Part shown: piece after piece, positions 9,018 through 16,489 of the stretch
Layout: every line of letters begins with the position of its first letter
Position numbering within the stretch: position 1 is the first letter of the stretch
Made by a program: the position numbers and the translations under genes
Assembly: GCF_000763295.1 (NCBI RefSeq)
Contig: NZ_JRJE01000031.1
Location: 372,001-436,000, forward strand
Reading direction: 5' to 3'
Source: Thalassospira australica
GTDB lineage: Bacteria; Pseudomonadota; Alphaproteobacteria; Rhodospirillales; Thalassospiraceae
Length of the DNA: 64,000 nucleotides
The notes under the pieces: generated by a model
The model's input: the letters and a program-made list of their open reading frames with translations, nothing else
Database searches by the model: none
Told to the model about the DNA's origin: nothing

Positions 9018-9050
9018 AAAAAAAAGCCACGGAAGATAAAAACCGTGGCT
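9018..9050 (-). terminator. Intrinsic terminator of rpoZ
   Basis: On the minus strand an 8-bp perfect stem, AGCCACGG paired with CCGTGGCT (9025-9032 with 9043-9050, 10-base loop), is followed directly by a run of seven to eight T residues (A run at 9018-9025 on the plus strand). It lies about 48 bases past the rpoZ stop and just upstream of the rsh promoter region. Confidence 0.85.
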
Positions 9051-9059
9051 CTTCTTTTG

Positions 9060-9099
9060 GAATCGAATCGAATCAGATCAGATCAAAACCAATCTGATT
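9060..9099. repeat. Three tandem GANTC sites plus an 8-bp inverted repeat at the rpoZ 3' end
   Basis: GAATC occurs three times without a gap (9060-9064, 9065-9069, 9070-9074) and is followed by two AGATC units, forming a short pentameric tandem array. GANTC is the target of the alphaproteobacterial CcrM methylase. Overlapping it, AATCAGAT (9071-9078) and ATCTGATT (9092-9099) form a perfect 8-bp inverted repeat that reaches into the rpoZ stop codon. Function is unknown: it could be a 3' mRNA structure, a methylation cluster, or slippage-born sequence. Confidence 0.6.
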
Positions 9100-9430
9100 A
9101 TTCTTCTTCCGACGGAGCAACAACGCCGACAGATGCATCTTCAACTGCATCTGCGACCAGTTTCGGACCGAAATCGTCTTCGGCTTCTTCCGGCTCGTCG
9201 GTTTCAACATGCCGCTGCAGACCTTGAACCATGCCATTGCGCAGATCGTCAAAATCAACCTTTACTTCGGCGATTTCGCGCAGTGCAACAACCGGATTTT
9301 TATCGTTGTCACGATCAATGGTCAGTTCTGCACCGGCCGAGATGTTGCGTGCACGCTGAGCTGCAAGCATTACAAGCTCAAAGCGGTTTGGGATCTTGTC
9401 AACGCAATCTTCGACGGTAACGCGCGCCAT
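9098..9430 (-). CDS. rpoZ: RNA polymerase omega subunit
   Basis: The small omega subunit that stabilises the beta-prime subunit. In this clade it is also implicated in (p)ppGpp sensitivity of RNA polymerase. The 110-residue protein begins [20 protein letters not shown] and continues with [11 protein letters not shown], both strongly conserved in omega, then an acidic, family-variable tail ending PSEEE. The ATG at 9430 is chosen over an in-frame upstream codon because GGAG lies at proper distance before it. A good promoter and a clear terminator flank it, so it is probably monocistronic. Confidence 0.95.
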   Translation of the reverse strand: MARVTVEDCVDKIPNRFELVMLAAQRARNISAGAELTIDRDNDKNPVVALREIAEVKVDFDDLRNGMVQGLQRHVETDEPEEAEDDFGPKLVADAVEDASVGVVAPSEEE

Positions 9431-9470
9431 AAATGTCTCCAGCAATACTTTTGGGGTGTTCTGACCGAGC

Positions 9471-9499
9471 TTTATAGCGCCGGATCAATTGTGTTGCAA
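9471..9499 (-). promoter_or_regulatory. Candidate sigma-70-type promoter for rpoZ
   Basis: On the minus strand TTGCAA (9499-9494) and TATAAA (9476-9471) are separated by exactly 17 bases. Initiation would be near 9464, about 34 bases before the rpoZ ATG. This is one of the best promoter matches in the window. Confidence 0.6.
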
Positions 9500-9539
9500 C
9501 AGCGAAACCACTCTTGCAGTCAGGTTTTCATATGCTTTT

Positions 9540-10082
9540 TCAGCTCTCGGCCTGTTTGCGAATCTGCTGATCTGCCGGCAGTTTCGAAATCAGCTCGTTA
9601 ATGCTTTGTCCGGAAACCGGATGAACCCAATCAGAAGCAACATCCCGCAACGGCAGCAACACAAAGGCACGTTCCGCCATCCTTGGGTGCGGCACACAAA
9701 TCCCGCCTTCCTCCTGCACCAGATCCCGCCCATAGGCAATCAGATCAAGGTCGATGACACGGGCTGCATTGCGTTCACGTCGCACACGGCCAAATTCGGC
9801 CTCAACTTCATGAAGGCGCGCCAAAAGATCATGGGCCGACATGTCCGTCGACAAGCGCGCTACACCGTTCACATACCAAGGCTGGTCCGAAATTGGCACC
9901 GGGGCGGTTTCATAAAAGGATGACACCAAATCAATTGAAATATCGCCATCTTTGGCCAAACGTTGCAACGCGGCCTTCAATGTCTGCGCAGGCGCACCAT
10001 ATTCCTCAGTAGGCAGGTTTGCTCCAAAGGCAATCATAATGGCGTCATCTGACGAAGCGTTGGTGTCTGACGAAGTCAACAT
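9540..10082 (-). CDS. folK: 2-amino-4-hydroxy-6-hydroxymethyldihydropteridine diphosphokinase
   Basis: Transfers pyrophosphate from ATP to hydroxymethyl-dihydropterin in folate synthesis. The HPPK fold begins at IAFGANL (GxNL motif), and the family signatures RVIDLDLIAYG and PHPRMAERAFVLLPL carry the metal-binding Asp pair and the catalytic Arg/His residues. The start is uncertain: ATG 10082 gives 180 residues with a 15-residue lead-in, while ATG 10037 starts directly at the domain. The reading frame stays open to a TTG at 10214 but that extension is not domain-like. None of the candidates has a convincing ribosome site. It is transcribed divergently from the NYN gene. Confidence 0.9.
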   Translation of the reverse strand: MLTSSDTNASSDDAIMIAFGANLPTEEYGAPAQTLKAALQRLAKDGDISIDLVSSFYETAPVPISDQPWYVNGVARLSTDMSAHDLLARLHEVEAEFGRVRRERNAARVIDLDLIAYGRDLVQEEGGICVPHPRMAERAFVLLPLRDVASDWVHPVSGQSINELISKLPADQQIRKQAES

Positions 10083-10275
10083 GCTCACAAGGCAGGCTTT
10101 CAGTTCGGTGAAGTACGGACGATCTTGTATCACGAAAGAGCGCATGTCTACGGGAGCCACAATGCTCTGTCTACGATATTTTCGCCTTTCTTTGTCCCGG
10201 TCACCCCTGTACAAATTAATGGTTCCGTATTTTTAGGAACTGCATAATTAAATTTGATGTTTGAGGAATTTTAGT

Positions 10276-10884
10276 ATGATTTTTTACCCGCAGGAACGCA
10301 TCGGGTTGTTCATTGATGGCTCCAATCTATATGCTGCGGCACGGGCACTTGGTTTTGATATCGATTACAAACGCCTTTTGGACCTGTTTGCCCAGAAAGG
10401 GCAGCTGATCAGAGCCTTTTACTACACAGCTCTGATCGAAGATCAGGAATACTCCCCTATCCGCCCACTCGTCGACTGGCTTGATTATAACGGCTACACC
10501 ATGGTCACCAAACCGACCAAGGAGTTCACCGATGCGGCCGGACGTCGCAAGATCAAGGGCAACATGGACATCGAGTTGGCAATTGACGTTATGGAAATGG
10601 CGCAACACCTTGATCATGTTGTCATTTTCTCAGGCGATGGTGATTTCCGGCGTTTGGTCGATGCCGTACAGCGCAAGGGCGTTCGCGTGACGGTCGTATC
10701 GACAGTCAAATCCAATCCGCCGATGGTTGCCGATGAATTGCGCCGTCAGGCCGATAACTTTATCGAATTGACGGATCTTGAAGGCACAATCGCACGCAAG
10801 GTTCAACAACGTCGCGATGATGATCACCCGGAAATCGATGATCATCCCGACCACCCGGAACTTGATGAATTCGATTACGATTGA
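10276..10884 (+). CDS. NYN domain protein (LabA/DUF88 family), putative PIN-like RNase
   Basis: A 202-residue NYN domain protein of the LabA/DUF88 family, related to PIN nucleases. The acidic cluster expected for metal-dependent RNA cleavage is present: Asp14 in FIDGSNL, Asp98 and Asp104 in KGNMDIELAIDVM, and Asp121/Asp123 in FSGDGDF. The last 20 or so residues form a His/Asp/Pro-rich acidic tail with repeated DHP and DDHP units, which is not part of the domain. A GAGGA site eight bases before the ATG fixes the start at 10276. Family members influence gene expression and RNA turnover in diverse bacteria; the actual substrate here is unknown. It is divergent from folK. Confidence 0.85.
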   Translation: MIFYPQERIGLFIDGSNLYAAARALGFDIDYKRLLDLFAQKGQLIRAFYYTALIEDQEYSPIRPLVDWLDYNGYTMVTKPTKEFTDAAGRRKIKGNMDIELAIDVMEMAQHLDHVVIFSGDGDFRRLVDAVQRKGVRVTVVSTVKSNPPMVADELRRQADNFIELTDLEGTIARKVQQRRDDDHPEIDDHPDHPELDEFDYD

Positions 10885-10924
10885 GTGCTGATCGAAACCA
10901 TTTCCCGCCCCATCCTGATCACCA

Positions 10925-10948
10925 CCGGTTACGGGCAACCGTAACCGG
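10925..10948 (+). other. Stem-loop with GCAA tetraloop upstream of the UDG gene
   Basis: A perfect 10-bp stem, CCGGTTACGG with CCGTAACCGG, is closed by a GCAA (GNRA-type) tetraloop. It ends 18 bases before the uracil-DNA glycosylase ATG. There is no T run on either side, so it is not a standard terminator for the NYN gene. It could be a stabilising 3' end, a Rho-linked end, or a translational control structure. Confidence 0.6.
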
Positions 10949-10966
10949 CAAAAAGTCAGATATGCC

Positions 10967-11608
10967 ATGACTGCCTATCAACAGCCCGACATCGATTGCC
11001 AACTTTGCCCGCGTCTCGTCGAATTTCGGCGCAAAAATCAGGATAAATTTCCTGAATTCCACAATGGCCCGGTCCGCCCATTCGGCCCGCTTAATGCCAG
11101 ACTTTTGATCGTTGGACTGGCACCGGGACTTAAGGGGGCAAATGCCACCGGGCGCCCCTTCACGGGCGATTATGCCGGTGACCTTTTGTATGACACGCTC
11201 AAGAAATTCGGCTTTGCCAAGGGCACCTATGACAAACGCCCCGATGATGGCCTTGAGCTGCTGGATTGCCGGATCACCAATGCCGTCAAATGCGTGCCGC
11301 CGGAAAACAAGCCCACCGGGCCGGAAGCCAACACCTGCCGCCCGTTTCTGATCAGCGAATTTGACGCGATGAAAAACCTGTCCGCCATCCTCTGCCTTGG
11401 TCAAGTGGCCCATCAGGCAATGCTGCGCACCTTCGGGCTTAAGCTGTCATCCCTGAAATTTGCCCATCGTGCGTCACACAAGATGGAAAATGGCATCACA
11501 TTGTTTGATAGCTACCACTGTTCGCGCTACAACACCCAGACCTATCGCCTGACGCCAGAGATGTTCGAAAACGTCTTTGCCGACATCCGCGCACATCTGG
11601 ACGGTTAA
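10967..11608 (+). CDS. Uracil-DNA glycosylase, family 5 (UDGb)
   Basis: A 213-residue base-excision repair enzyme that removes uracil and other deaminated bases from DNA. Motif 1 reads [20 protein letters not shown], the family 5 form that lacks the polar catalytic residue of family 1. Motif 2 is [11 protein letters not shown]. Four cysteines in the expected places for the 4Fe-4S cluster are visible: C11 and C14 (CQLC), C109 and C124. The ribosome site is weak. The 3' end abuts recQ, which starts 20 bases after the stop, so the two repair genes probably share a transcript. The variant HC in SYHCSRYN (SYHPS in most members) is a small departure worth noting. Confidence 0.9.
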   Translation: MTAYQQPDIDCQLCPRLVEFRRKNQDKFPEFHNGPVRPFGPLNARLLIVGLAPGLKGANATGRPFTGDYAGDLLYDTLKKFGFAKGTYDKRPDDGLELLDCRITNAVKCVPPENKPTGPEANTCRPFLISEFDAMKNLSAILCLGQVAHQAMLRTFGLKLSSLKFAHRASHKMENGITLFDSYHCSRYNTQTYRLTPEMFENVFADIRAHLDG

Positions 11609-11627
11609 TTTGCCCGATACATCGCCT

Positions 11628-13472
11628 ATGCACGAGCCCATGTCCGACCTGCTCGACCGCCCTGCACAACGTCTGCCGATTGATGTGCTGCGCGAAGTGT
11701 TCGGCTATGACAGCTTTCGCGGCCAACAAGCTGAAATCATTGATCATGTTATCGCAGGGAACGATGCGCTCGTTCTGATGCCGACAGGTGGTGGTAAATC
11801 ACTGTGCTATCAAGTACCGGCTCTTTGCCGACCGGGGACTGCTGTGGTTGTATCGCCGCTGATCGCATTGATGAAGGATCAGGTTGATGCCCTTAATCAG
11901 CTTGGTGTCAAAGCTGCCTTTATCAATTCAAGCATGGCACCTGATGCCGCACGTGAAATTGAAACCCGTGCGATTGATGGCGATATCGACCTCTTATATG
12001 TCGCACCGGAACGCTTTGCCTCTGATCGTTTCTTAAGCCTTCTGGACCGGATCAGCATTTCGCTGTTTGCAATTGACGAAGCCCACTGCGTATCGCAATG
12101 GGGCCACGATTTCCGCCCGGAATACCGCAGGCTTGATCTTCTGCCCACGCGTTTTTCGCACGTTCCGCGCATCGCATTGACAGCCACGGCAGATACCCCA
12201 ACCCGAAAAGATATTGCCGAAAACCTGCACCTGACACAGGCCCAGTGCTTTATCACCGGGTTTGACCGGCCAAACATCACCTATCGGATTGAAACCAAGG
12301 GCAATGCCAAACAACGCTTGCTGTCGTTTCTGAACCGCGAACATGCCGAGGATGCCGGGATTGTTTATTGCCTCTCCCGGCGCAAGACCGAAGATGTAGC
12401 CCAGTGGCTTAGTGAAAATGGCCGTGCCGCCCTTCCCTATCACGCCGGCCTGACACAGGAAACGCGCCAACTTCATCAGGACCGATTCCTGCGCGAAGAT
12501 GGCCTGATCATCTGCGCGACAGTGGCGTTTGGCATGGGCATCGACAAACCCAATGTCCGTTTTGTGGCGCATTTGAACCTGCCCAAAAGCATGGAAGCCT
12601 ATTATCAGGAAACCGGACGTGCCGGGCGCGATGGCCTTCCAGCCAATGCCTGGATGAATTACGATCTGTCCGATATTGTGTCGATCCGAAGCATGGTCGC
12701 AGGCTCCGAAGCACCCGAAGCGCAAAAACGCATTGAATCGCGCAAACTCGATGCGCTGGTTGGTTTGGCTGAAACCACGAAGTGCCGTCGTCAGGTTATC
12801 CTGTCCTACTTCGGCGAAAACCAGCATCAACCCTGCGGCAACTGCGATACCTGCCTGGAGCCGGTAGAGACATGGGATGCAACCGATGCATCGCGCAAAG
12901 CCCTTTCGGCGGTCTATCGAACCGGGCAACGGTTTGGCCCGGCTCACGTCATCGAAGTCCTGATGGGGCGTAAAACCGAGAAAATCCGCCAAAACGGCCA
13001 TGACAAACTTTCAGTCTATGCTATCGGCAAAGACATCGCGCAACCGCAATGGCGATCCGTTTTTCGCCAGTTGCTTGCCATGGGTTATTTGCAGGTTGAT
13101 GTCGAAGGTCATGGTGGTGTCTATCTGACAGAAGAGTCCCGGCCGGTCTTGCGCGGTGAAAAAGTCGTTGAAATGCGCAAAGACCCCGGTGAAACCAAAC
13201 GCGCCATGACCCGACGCTTGCGCGATTTCGATACCGAGTTTGAAAACGAAGAAGACCGTGACCTTTGGGAACGCTTGCGCACACTTCGGCGCCAACTGGC
13301 AACCAGCCAGAACGTCCCGCCCTATGTGATATTCAGCGACCGTACATTGTGGGAAATGGTGCGCTTCAAGCCCAGAACACTAGAAGACATGACTTCGATC
13401 AATGGGGTTGGCGTCAAAAAGCTTGATCAGTATGGACTGGTATTTCTTGATGTGATGGATGGGCGACGCTGA
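11628..13472 (+). CDS. recQ: ATP-dependent DNA helicase RecQ
   Basis: 3'-5' superfamily 2 helicase acting in recombinational repair and fork processing. In the 614-residue protein, Walker A MPTGGGKS is near residue 51 and the DEAH box [18 protein letters not shown] near 150, which includes the RecQ aromatic loop. A helicase C domain follows with [12 protein letters not shown], then the RecQ zinc site (C386 and CGNCDTC near 403-410), the winged-helix RQC domain and a C-terminal HRDC domain (about 535-610). The start is ATG 11628 or ATG 11640; neither has a strong ribosome site, and an open frame continues upstream into the UDG gene. Confidence 0.95.
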   Translation: MHEPMSDLLDRPAQRLPIDVLREVFGYDSFRGQQAEIIDHVIAGNDALVLMPTGGGKSLCYQVPALCRPGTAVVVSPLIALMKDQVDALNQLGVKAAFINSSMAPDAAREIETRAIDGDIDLLYVAPERFASDRFLSLLDRISISLFAIDEAHCVSQWGHDFRPEYRRLDLLPTRFSHVPRIALTATADTPTRKDIAENLHLTQAQCFITGFDRPNITYRIETKGNAKQRLLSFLNREHAEDAGIVYCLSRRKTEDVAQWLSENGRAALPYHAGLTQETRQLHQDRFLREDGLIICATVAFGMGIDKPNVRFVAHLNLPKSMEAYYQETGRAGRDGLPANAWMNYDLSDIVSIRSMVAGSEAPEAQKRIESRKLDALVGLAETTKCRRQVILSYFGENQHQPCGNCDTCLEPVETWDATDASRKALSAVYRTGQRFGPAHVIEVLMGRKTEKIRQNGHDKLSVYAIGKDIAQPQWRSVFRQLLAMGYLQVDVEGHGGVYLTEESRPVLRGEKVVEMRKDPGETKRAMTRRLRDFDTEFENEEDRDLWERLRTLRRQLATSQNVPPYVIFSDRTLWEMVRFKPRTLEDMTSINGVGVKKLDQYGLVFLDVMDGRR

Positions 13473-13521
13473 CCCCGCACCATCCAATTTTCACAAAATC
13501 ATCCGGCTGCAATAAACCGGG

Positions 13522-14121
13522 TTACCCACCAGCAGACAAGTTGTCCCGGATGGCATCAACGATCTTGGCGTCATCGGGTTTGGTGCGACTGTCAAAGCTT
13601 GCGACCAGTTTGCCATCGCGCCCGATCAGATACTTATGGAAATTCCATTGCGGGGCGTTATCTGCCCCCATTTCCTGTTCGGCCCATTTATAGAACGGAT
13701 GGGCGTCCGGGCCTTTAACCGTTGCCTTTGAACTCAGCGGGAAATCGACGTCGAAATTAACCTCACAGAAATCAAGAATGTCAGCATCCTCGCTGTATTC
13801 CTGACCACCAAAGTCGGCTGACGGCACCCCCAGAACGACCAAACCGTCATCCCGATAGGTTTCCCATAATTTTTGCAAACCGTCATACTGCGGGGTGAAG
13901 CCACACATTGAGGCGGTATTTACCAGCAAGATTGTCTTGCCTTCATACTCTGACAGGTGAATTTCACCGGCATCAATTGCCGGGAATGAAAAATCATAAG
14001 CCGAAAGCGCATCATCCGATGCCATTGTCTCCCTCCAGGACAAAGACGTAACAAAAACCGTGAAGGCAAAGAATACAACGATCTGACGCCATTTACCAAT
14101 CAGAGGTTCAATCGTTGTCAT
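13522..14121 (-). CDS. Glutathione peroxidase family protein, predicted periplasmic
   Basis: A 199-residue thiol peroxidase of the glutathione peroxidase family, predicted to reduce hydroperoxides. The catalytic tetrad is visible: Cys73 in NTASMCGFTPQ, Gln107 in FGGQEYS, and Trp159/Asn160 in QWNFHKYLI. The N-terminus (basic stretch, hydrophobic segment about 13-28, then a polar stretch near MASDDA) looks like a signal peptide or anchor, which is unusual since most bacterial members are cytoplasmic. The ATG at 14121 is preceded by GGAG at seven bases and lies 14 bases inside the 3' end of the sulfite-oxidase-like gene, which indicates coupling. Electron donor unknown; thioredoxin-type donors are common for Cys forms. 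Confidence 0.86.
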   Translation of the reverse strand: MTTIEPLIGKWRQIVVFFAFTVFVTSLSWRETMASDDALSAYDFSFPAIDAGEIHLSEYEGKTILLVNTASMCGFTPQYDGLQKLWETYRDDGLVVLGVPSADFGGQEYSEDADILDFCEVNFDVDFPLSSKATVKGPDAHPFYKWAEQEMGADNAPQWNFHKYLIGRDGKLVASFDSRTKPDDAKIVDAIRDNLSAGG

Positions 14122-14791
14122 AGCGCTGCTCCGTCCAAGGGTCAGCGTTATTGTGATATCCACGTTCTTCCCAGAAACCGGGCTTATCATCACGCGCAAA
14201 GGTGATTTTACGGACCCATTTCGCACTTTTCCAGAAGTACAATTTTGGAATAACCACGCGAACGGGGCCGCCGTGTTCCTCGCTTAGTGGCTCTCCTTCC
14301 CAATGATGGGCCAGAAGAACATCGTCATCAAGAAACTGGTCAATCCTAACGTTGGTCGTATACCCGTCATGTGCGGTAAACAGAACATGACGGGCAGCAG
14401 GCAGTGGACCTGCCATTTCAGCCAATGTCGTTGCCAGAATACCTTGCCAATGATTGTCGTATCGTGACCAGCTCGTCACACAGTGAATATCGTTTTTCGC
14501 TGTTACATGTGGCAGGTCAAGCAAATCGCCAAAGCTCAGCGACATCGGTGTTCTAACCTGACCATTGATTTCAAGCTGATAGTCTTCGGGCGCGACATGT
14601 GGCGTAATGCCAATATCCAGAACAGGCCAGTCTGTTACAAGGCGCTGGCCCGGCGGCAGGCGGTTCGCACGATCAGGATCAGTGATACCGGTCAGCAAAC
14701 GGCCATCAGATGCCCATTTACGCTTGGCTGCCACCAGCTTTTCCTTGATCTTGCCTGTAAAGTTCCCGGTCATCGCGTTTTTCTTACTCAT
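14108..14791 (-). CDS. Sulfite oxidase-like molybdopterin oxidoreductase
   Basis: A 227-residue oxidoreductase with the molybdopterin-binding fold of the sulfite oxidase family. The Mo-ligand Cys is in NDIHCVTSWSRYDNHWQG (Cys104), and the HGGPVRVVIPKLYFWKSAKW segment is typical of this soluble group. No Tat signal is visible, so it is likely cytoplasmic, unlike MsrP. Physiological substrate unknown. The open frame runs on to 14872, but a terminator at 14804-14842 lies in between, so the ATG at 14791 (or 14773) must be the start. Overlap with the peroxidase gene suggests a joint role in oxidative damage repair; that is inference. The moaC gene near 43.8 kb belongs to the pathway making its cofactor. 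Confidence 0.85.
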   Translation of the reverse strand: MSKKNAMTGNFTGKIKEKLVAAKRKWASDGRLLTGITDPDRANRLPPGQRLVTDWPVLDIGITPHVAPEDYQLEINGQVRTPMSLSFGDLLDLPHVTAKNDIHCVTSWSRYDNHWQGILATTLAEMAGPLPAARHVLFTAHDGYTTNVRIDQFLDDDVLLAHHWEGEPLSEEHGGPVRVVIPKLYFWKSAKWVRKITFARDDKPGFWEERGYHNNADPWTEQRYDND

Positions 14792-14803
14792 GAAAGCTGA
14801 TAC

Positions 14804-14842
14804 GAAAAATGGTGCTGACACGTTCACATTGTCAGCACCATT
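14804..14842 (-). terminator. Intrinsic terminator of smpB
   Basis: A 13-bp perfect stem, AATGGTGCTGACA (14808-14820) with TGTCAGCACCATT (14830-14842) and a nine-base loop, continues into a short T run on the minus strand (plus-strand A run at 14805-14809). It lies 59 bases past the smpB stop. Its position also shows that the next gene downstream on this strand starts at or after 14791. Confidence 0.85.
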
Positions 14843-14901
14843 ATTAGATACAGTCTCTTTGCGCCTGCACAAGTCAACGACTTGCGACCTGAAAGCATCA
14901 A

Positions 14902-15378
14902 TCAGCCAAAATCACGCATCAGACGCGCCTTGTCGCGCTGCCAATCACGTTCTTTGACAGCCTCGCGCTTATCAGCCTTTTTCTTACCTTCGGCGATGGC
15001 AACTTCAAGCTTCGCGATCCCGCGTTCATTGAAGTACAGCTTTACCGGAACAAGGGTGAAGCCCTTCTTGTTGAGCGCGTCATGCATTTTCGTGATTTCA
15101 CGTTTATGCAAAAGCAATTTGCGCGGACGGCGCTCTTCATGGCCGAACGGCATTTTGCTTTGATATTCAGGAATATACGCGTTGATCAGCCACACTTCGC
15201 CGTTCTTTGCTTCGGCATAGGATTCCTGAATGTTTCCCTTGCCATCGCGAAGTGATTTGACCTCGGTACCGCGCAAGGCAATCCCGGCTTCAAACGTTTC
15301 CGTCAGGAAAAAGTCAAAGCGGGCCCGCCTGTTTTGCGCGACGACCTTGTTATTATCTGTTTCTTTCTTGGGTGCCAT
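14902..15378 (-). CDS. smpB: SsrA-binding protein SmpB
   Basis: Binds tmRNA and delivers it to stalled ribosomes for trans-translation. The 158-residue protein has the OB-fold core with [34 protein letters not shown] and [12 protein letters not shown], and the basic C-terminal tail [18 protein letters not shown] that becomes helical in the decoding centre. The ATG is 17 bases past dapA on the same strand, an arrangement found in many alphaproteobacteria. The tmRNA gene itself is not in the window. Confidence 0.95.
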   Translation of the reverse strand: MAPKKETDNNKVVAQNRRARFDFFLTETFEAGIALRGTEVKSLRDGKGNIQESYAEAKNGEVWLINAYIPEYQSKMPFGHEERRPRKLLLHKREITKMHDALNKKGFTLVPVKLYFNERGIAKLEVAIAEGKKKADKREAVKERDWQRDKARLMRDFG

Positions 15379-15395
15379 AAGACGCTTGTTATCGT

Positions 15396-16277
15396 TTACT
15401 GGCCAAGAATACCAGCATTCTTCAATGCGGTTTCGACCCTGCTTTTGGTTTCTTCGGCAATCTCGACCATCGGCAAACGCATATGGCTTTCACAAAGGCC
15501 GAGAAGTTCGGCAGCATATTTCACCGGCCCCGGGCTTGATTCACAGAACATCGCCTTGTGCACCGGCATCAGACGATAGTTCAACTCCTGAACCTTGGAA
15601 ATGTTCCCCTCCGCCCACGCGGCATGCAAATCCGCACACAATTTCGGGGCAATGTTTGAGGTCACCGAAATACAGCCATGCCCACCCTGTACAAGGAATG
15701 GCACAATCGTACCATCCTCACCCGACAGCTGACAGAAATCAGCGCCAGCAGCCAGACGGGTCAGTGCCGGACGTTCCAGATCACTGGTTGCATCCTTTAC
15801 CCCGACAATGCGCGGCAATTTTGCCAGTTCGGCCATGGTATCGACATTCATATCGACGATCGAGCGCCCCGGAATGTTGTAAATCACAATCGGGATATCG
15901 GTCGCGTCATGCACCGCCTTGAAATGCGCATACAGGCCTTTCTGGGTCGGCTTGTTGTAATACGGTGTGACAACAAGCGCTGCATCCGCACCGGCATTTT
16001 GCGCATGGCGGGTCAATGAAACAGCTTCTGCGGTCGAGTTTGACCCTGTCCCGGCAATCACCGGACCGCGGCCCTTGGCAACTTCAAGTGCCAGTTCAAC
16101 AACGCGGTGATGTTCGGCGTGGCTCAGCGTCGGAGATTCACCCGTGGTTCCGACAGGCACAACACCTGTCGTGCCCTGTTTAAGTTGCCAATCCACAAAA
16201 GACTGGAACGCCTTTTCATCAATCGCACCATCTTGCGTGAATGGTGTGATCAAAGCTGTGATTGAACCCTTAAACAT
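15396..16277 (-). CDS. dapA: 4-hydroxy-tetrahydrodipicolinate synthase
   Basis: Condenses pyruvate with aspartate semialdehyde, the first committed step toward diaminopimelate and lysine, feeding peptidoglycan. The 293-residue TIM barrel carries [14 protein letters not shown], the catalytic Tyr133 in VIYNIPGRS and the Schiff-base Lys161 in [11 protein letters not shown]. The ATG at 16277 has GGAGA at a suitable distance, preferred over an in-frame ATG four codons earlier. It is divergent from the lytic transglycosylase gene, with about 210 bases between, so both genes of this intergenic region serve the cell wall. Confidence 0.95.
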   Translation of the reverse strand: MFKGSITALITPFTQDGAIDEKAFQSFVDWQLKQGTTGVVPVGTTGESPTLSHAEHHRVVELALEVAKGRGPVIAGTGSNSTAEAVSLTRHAQNAGADAALVVTPYYNKPTQKGLYAHFKAVHDATDIPIVIYNIPGRSIVDMNVDTMAELAKLPRIVGVKDATSDLERPALTRLAAGADFCQLSGEDGTIVPFLVQGGHGCISVTSNIAPKLCADLHAAWAEGNISKVQELNYRLMPVHKAMFCESSPGPVKYAAELLGLCESHMRLPMVEIAEETKSRVETALKNAGILGQ

Positions 16278-16320
16278 AGAGATCTCCAAATCCGGGATTT
16301 ATTTATTGAAAGCGGTCGCG

Positions 16321-16349
16321 AAAATAGCCGCTGTTGGGGTTTCCCGCAA
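16321..16349 (-). promoter_or_regulatory. Candidate promoter for dapA
   Basis: On the minus strand TTGCGG (16349-16344) and TATTTT (16326-16321) are 17 bases apart, with initiation predicted near 16314 and a leader of about 37 bases before the dapA ATG. The -35 match is poor, so this is tentative. Confidence 0.35.
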
Positions 16350-16410
16350 GCACTGTATCCAATATTCCCAACTATCGATCATCAGACTGAAAAATTCCCG
16401 TCAGGACTGT

Positions 16411-16439
16411 TTGGCTTTTGGCGATTTCACTGCCATAAT
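16411..16439 (+). promoter_or_regulatory. Candidate promoter for the lytic transglycosylase gene
   Basis: TTGGCT (16411-16416) and CATAAT (16434-16439) are separated by 17 bases. Initiation would be near 16446, about 44 bases before the ATG at 16490. The -10 matches the consensus in five of six positions. Confidence 0.5.
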
Positions 16440-16489
16440 GCCGACCTTGAGAGCGCATTCGTTGCCGTAAGGCACAAGGGGAACATCAC

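Noticed and set aside
10083-10214. folK extended to the TTG at 10214
   Set aside because: The extra residues do not belong to the HPPK fold, are polar/basic low-complexity in part, and the TTG lacks a ribosome site.
14792-14872. Longer start of the sulfite-oxidase-like gene at 14872
   Set aside because: The segment contains the smpB terminator stem-loop and adds no family-like residues.
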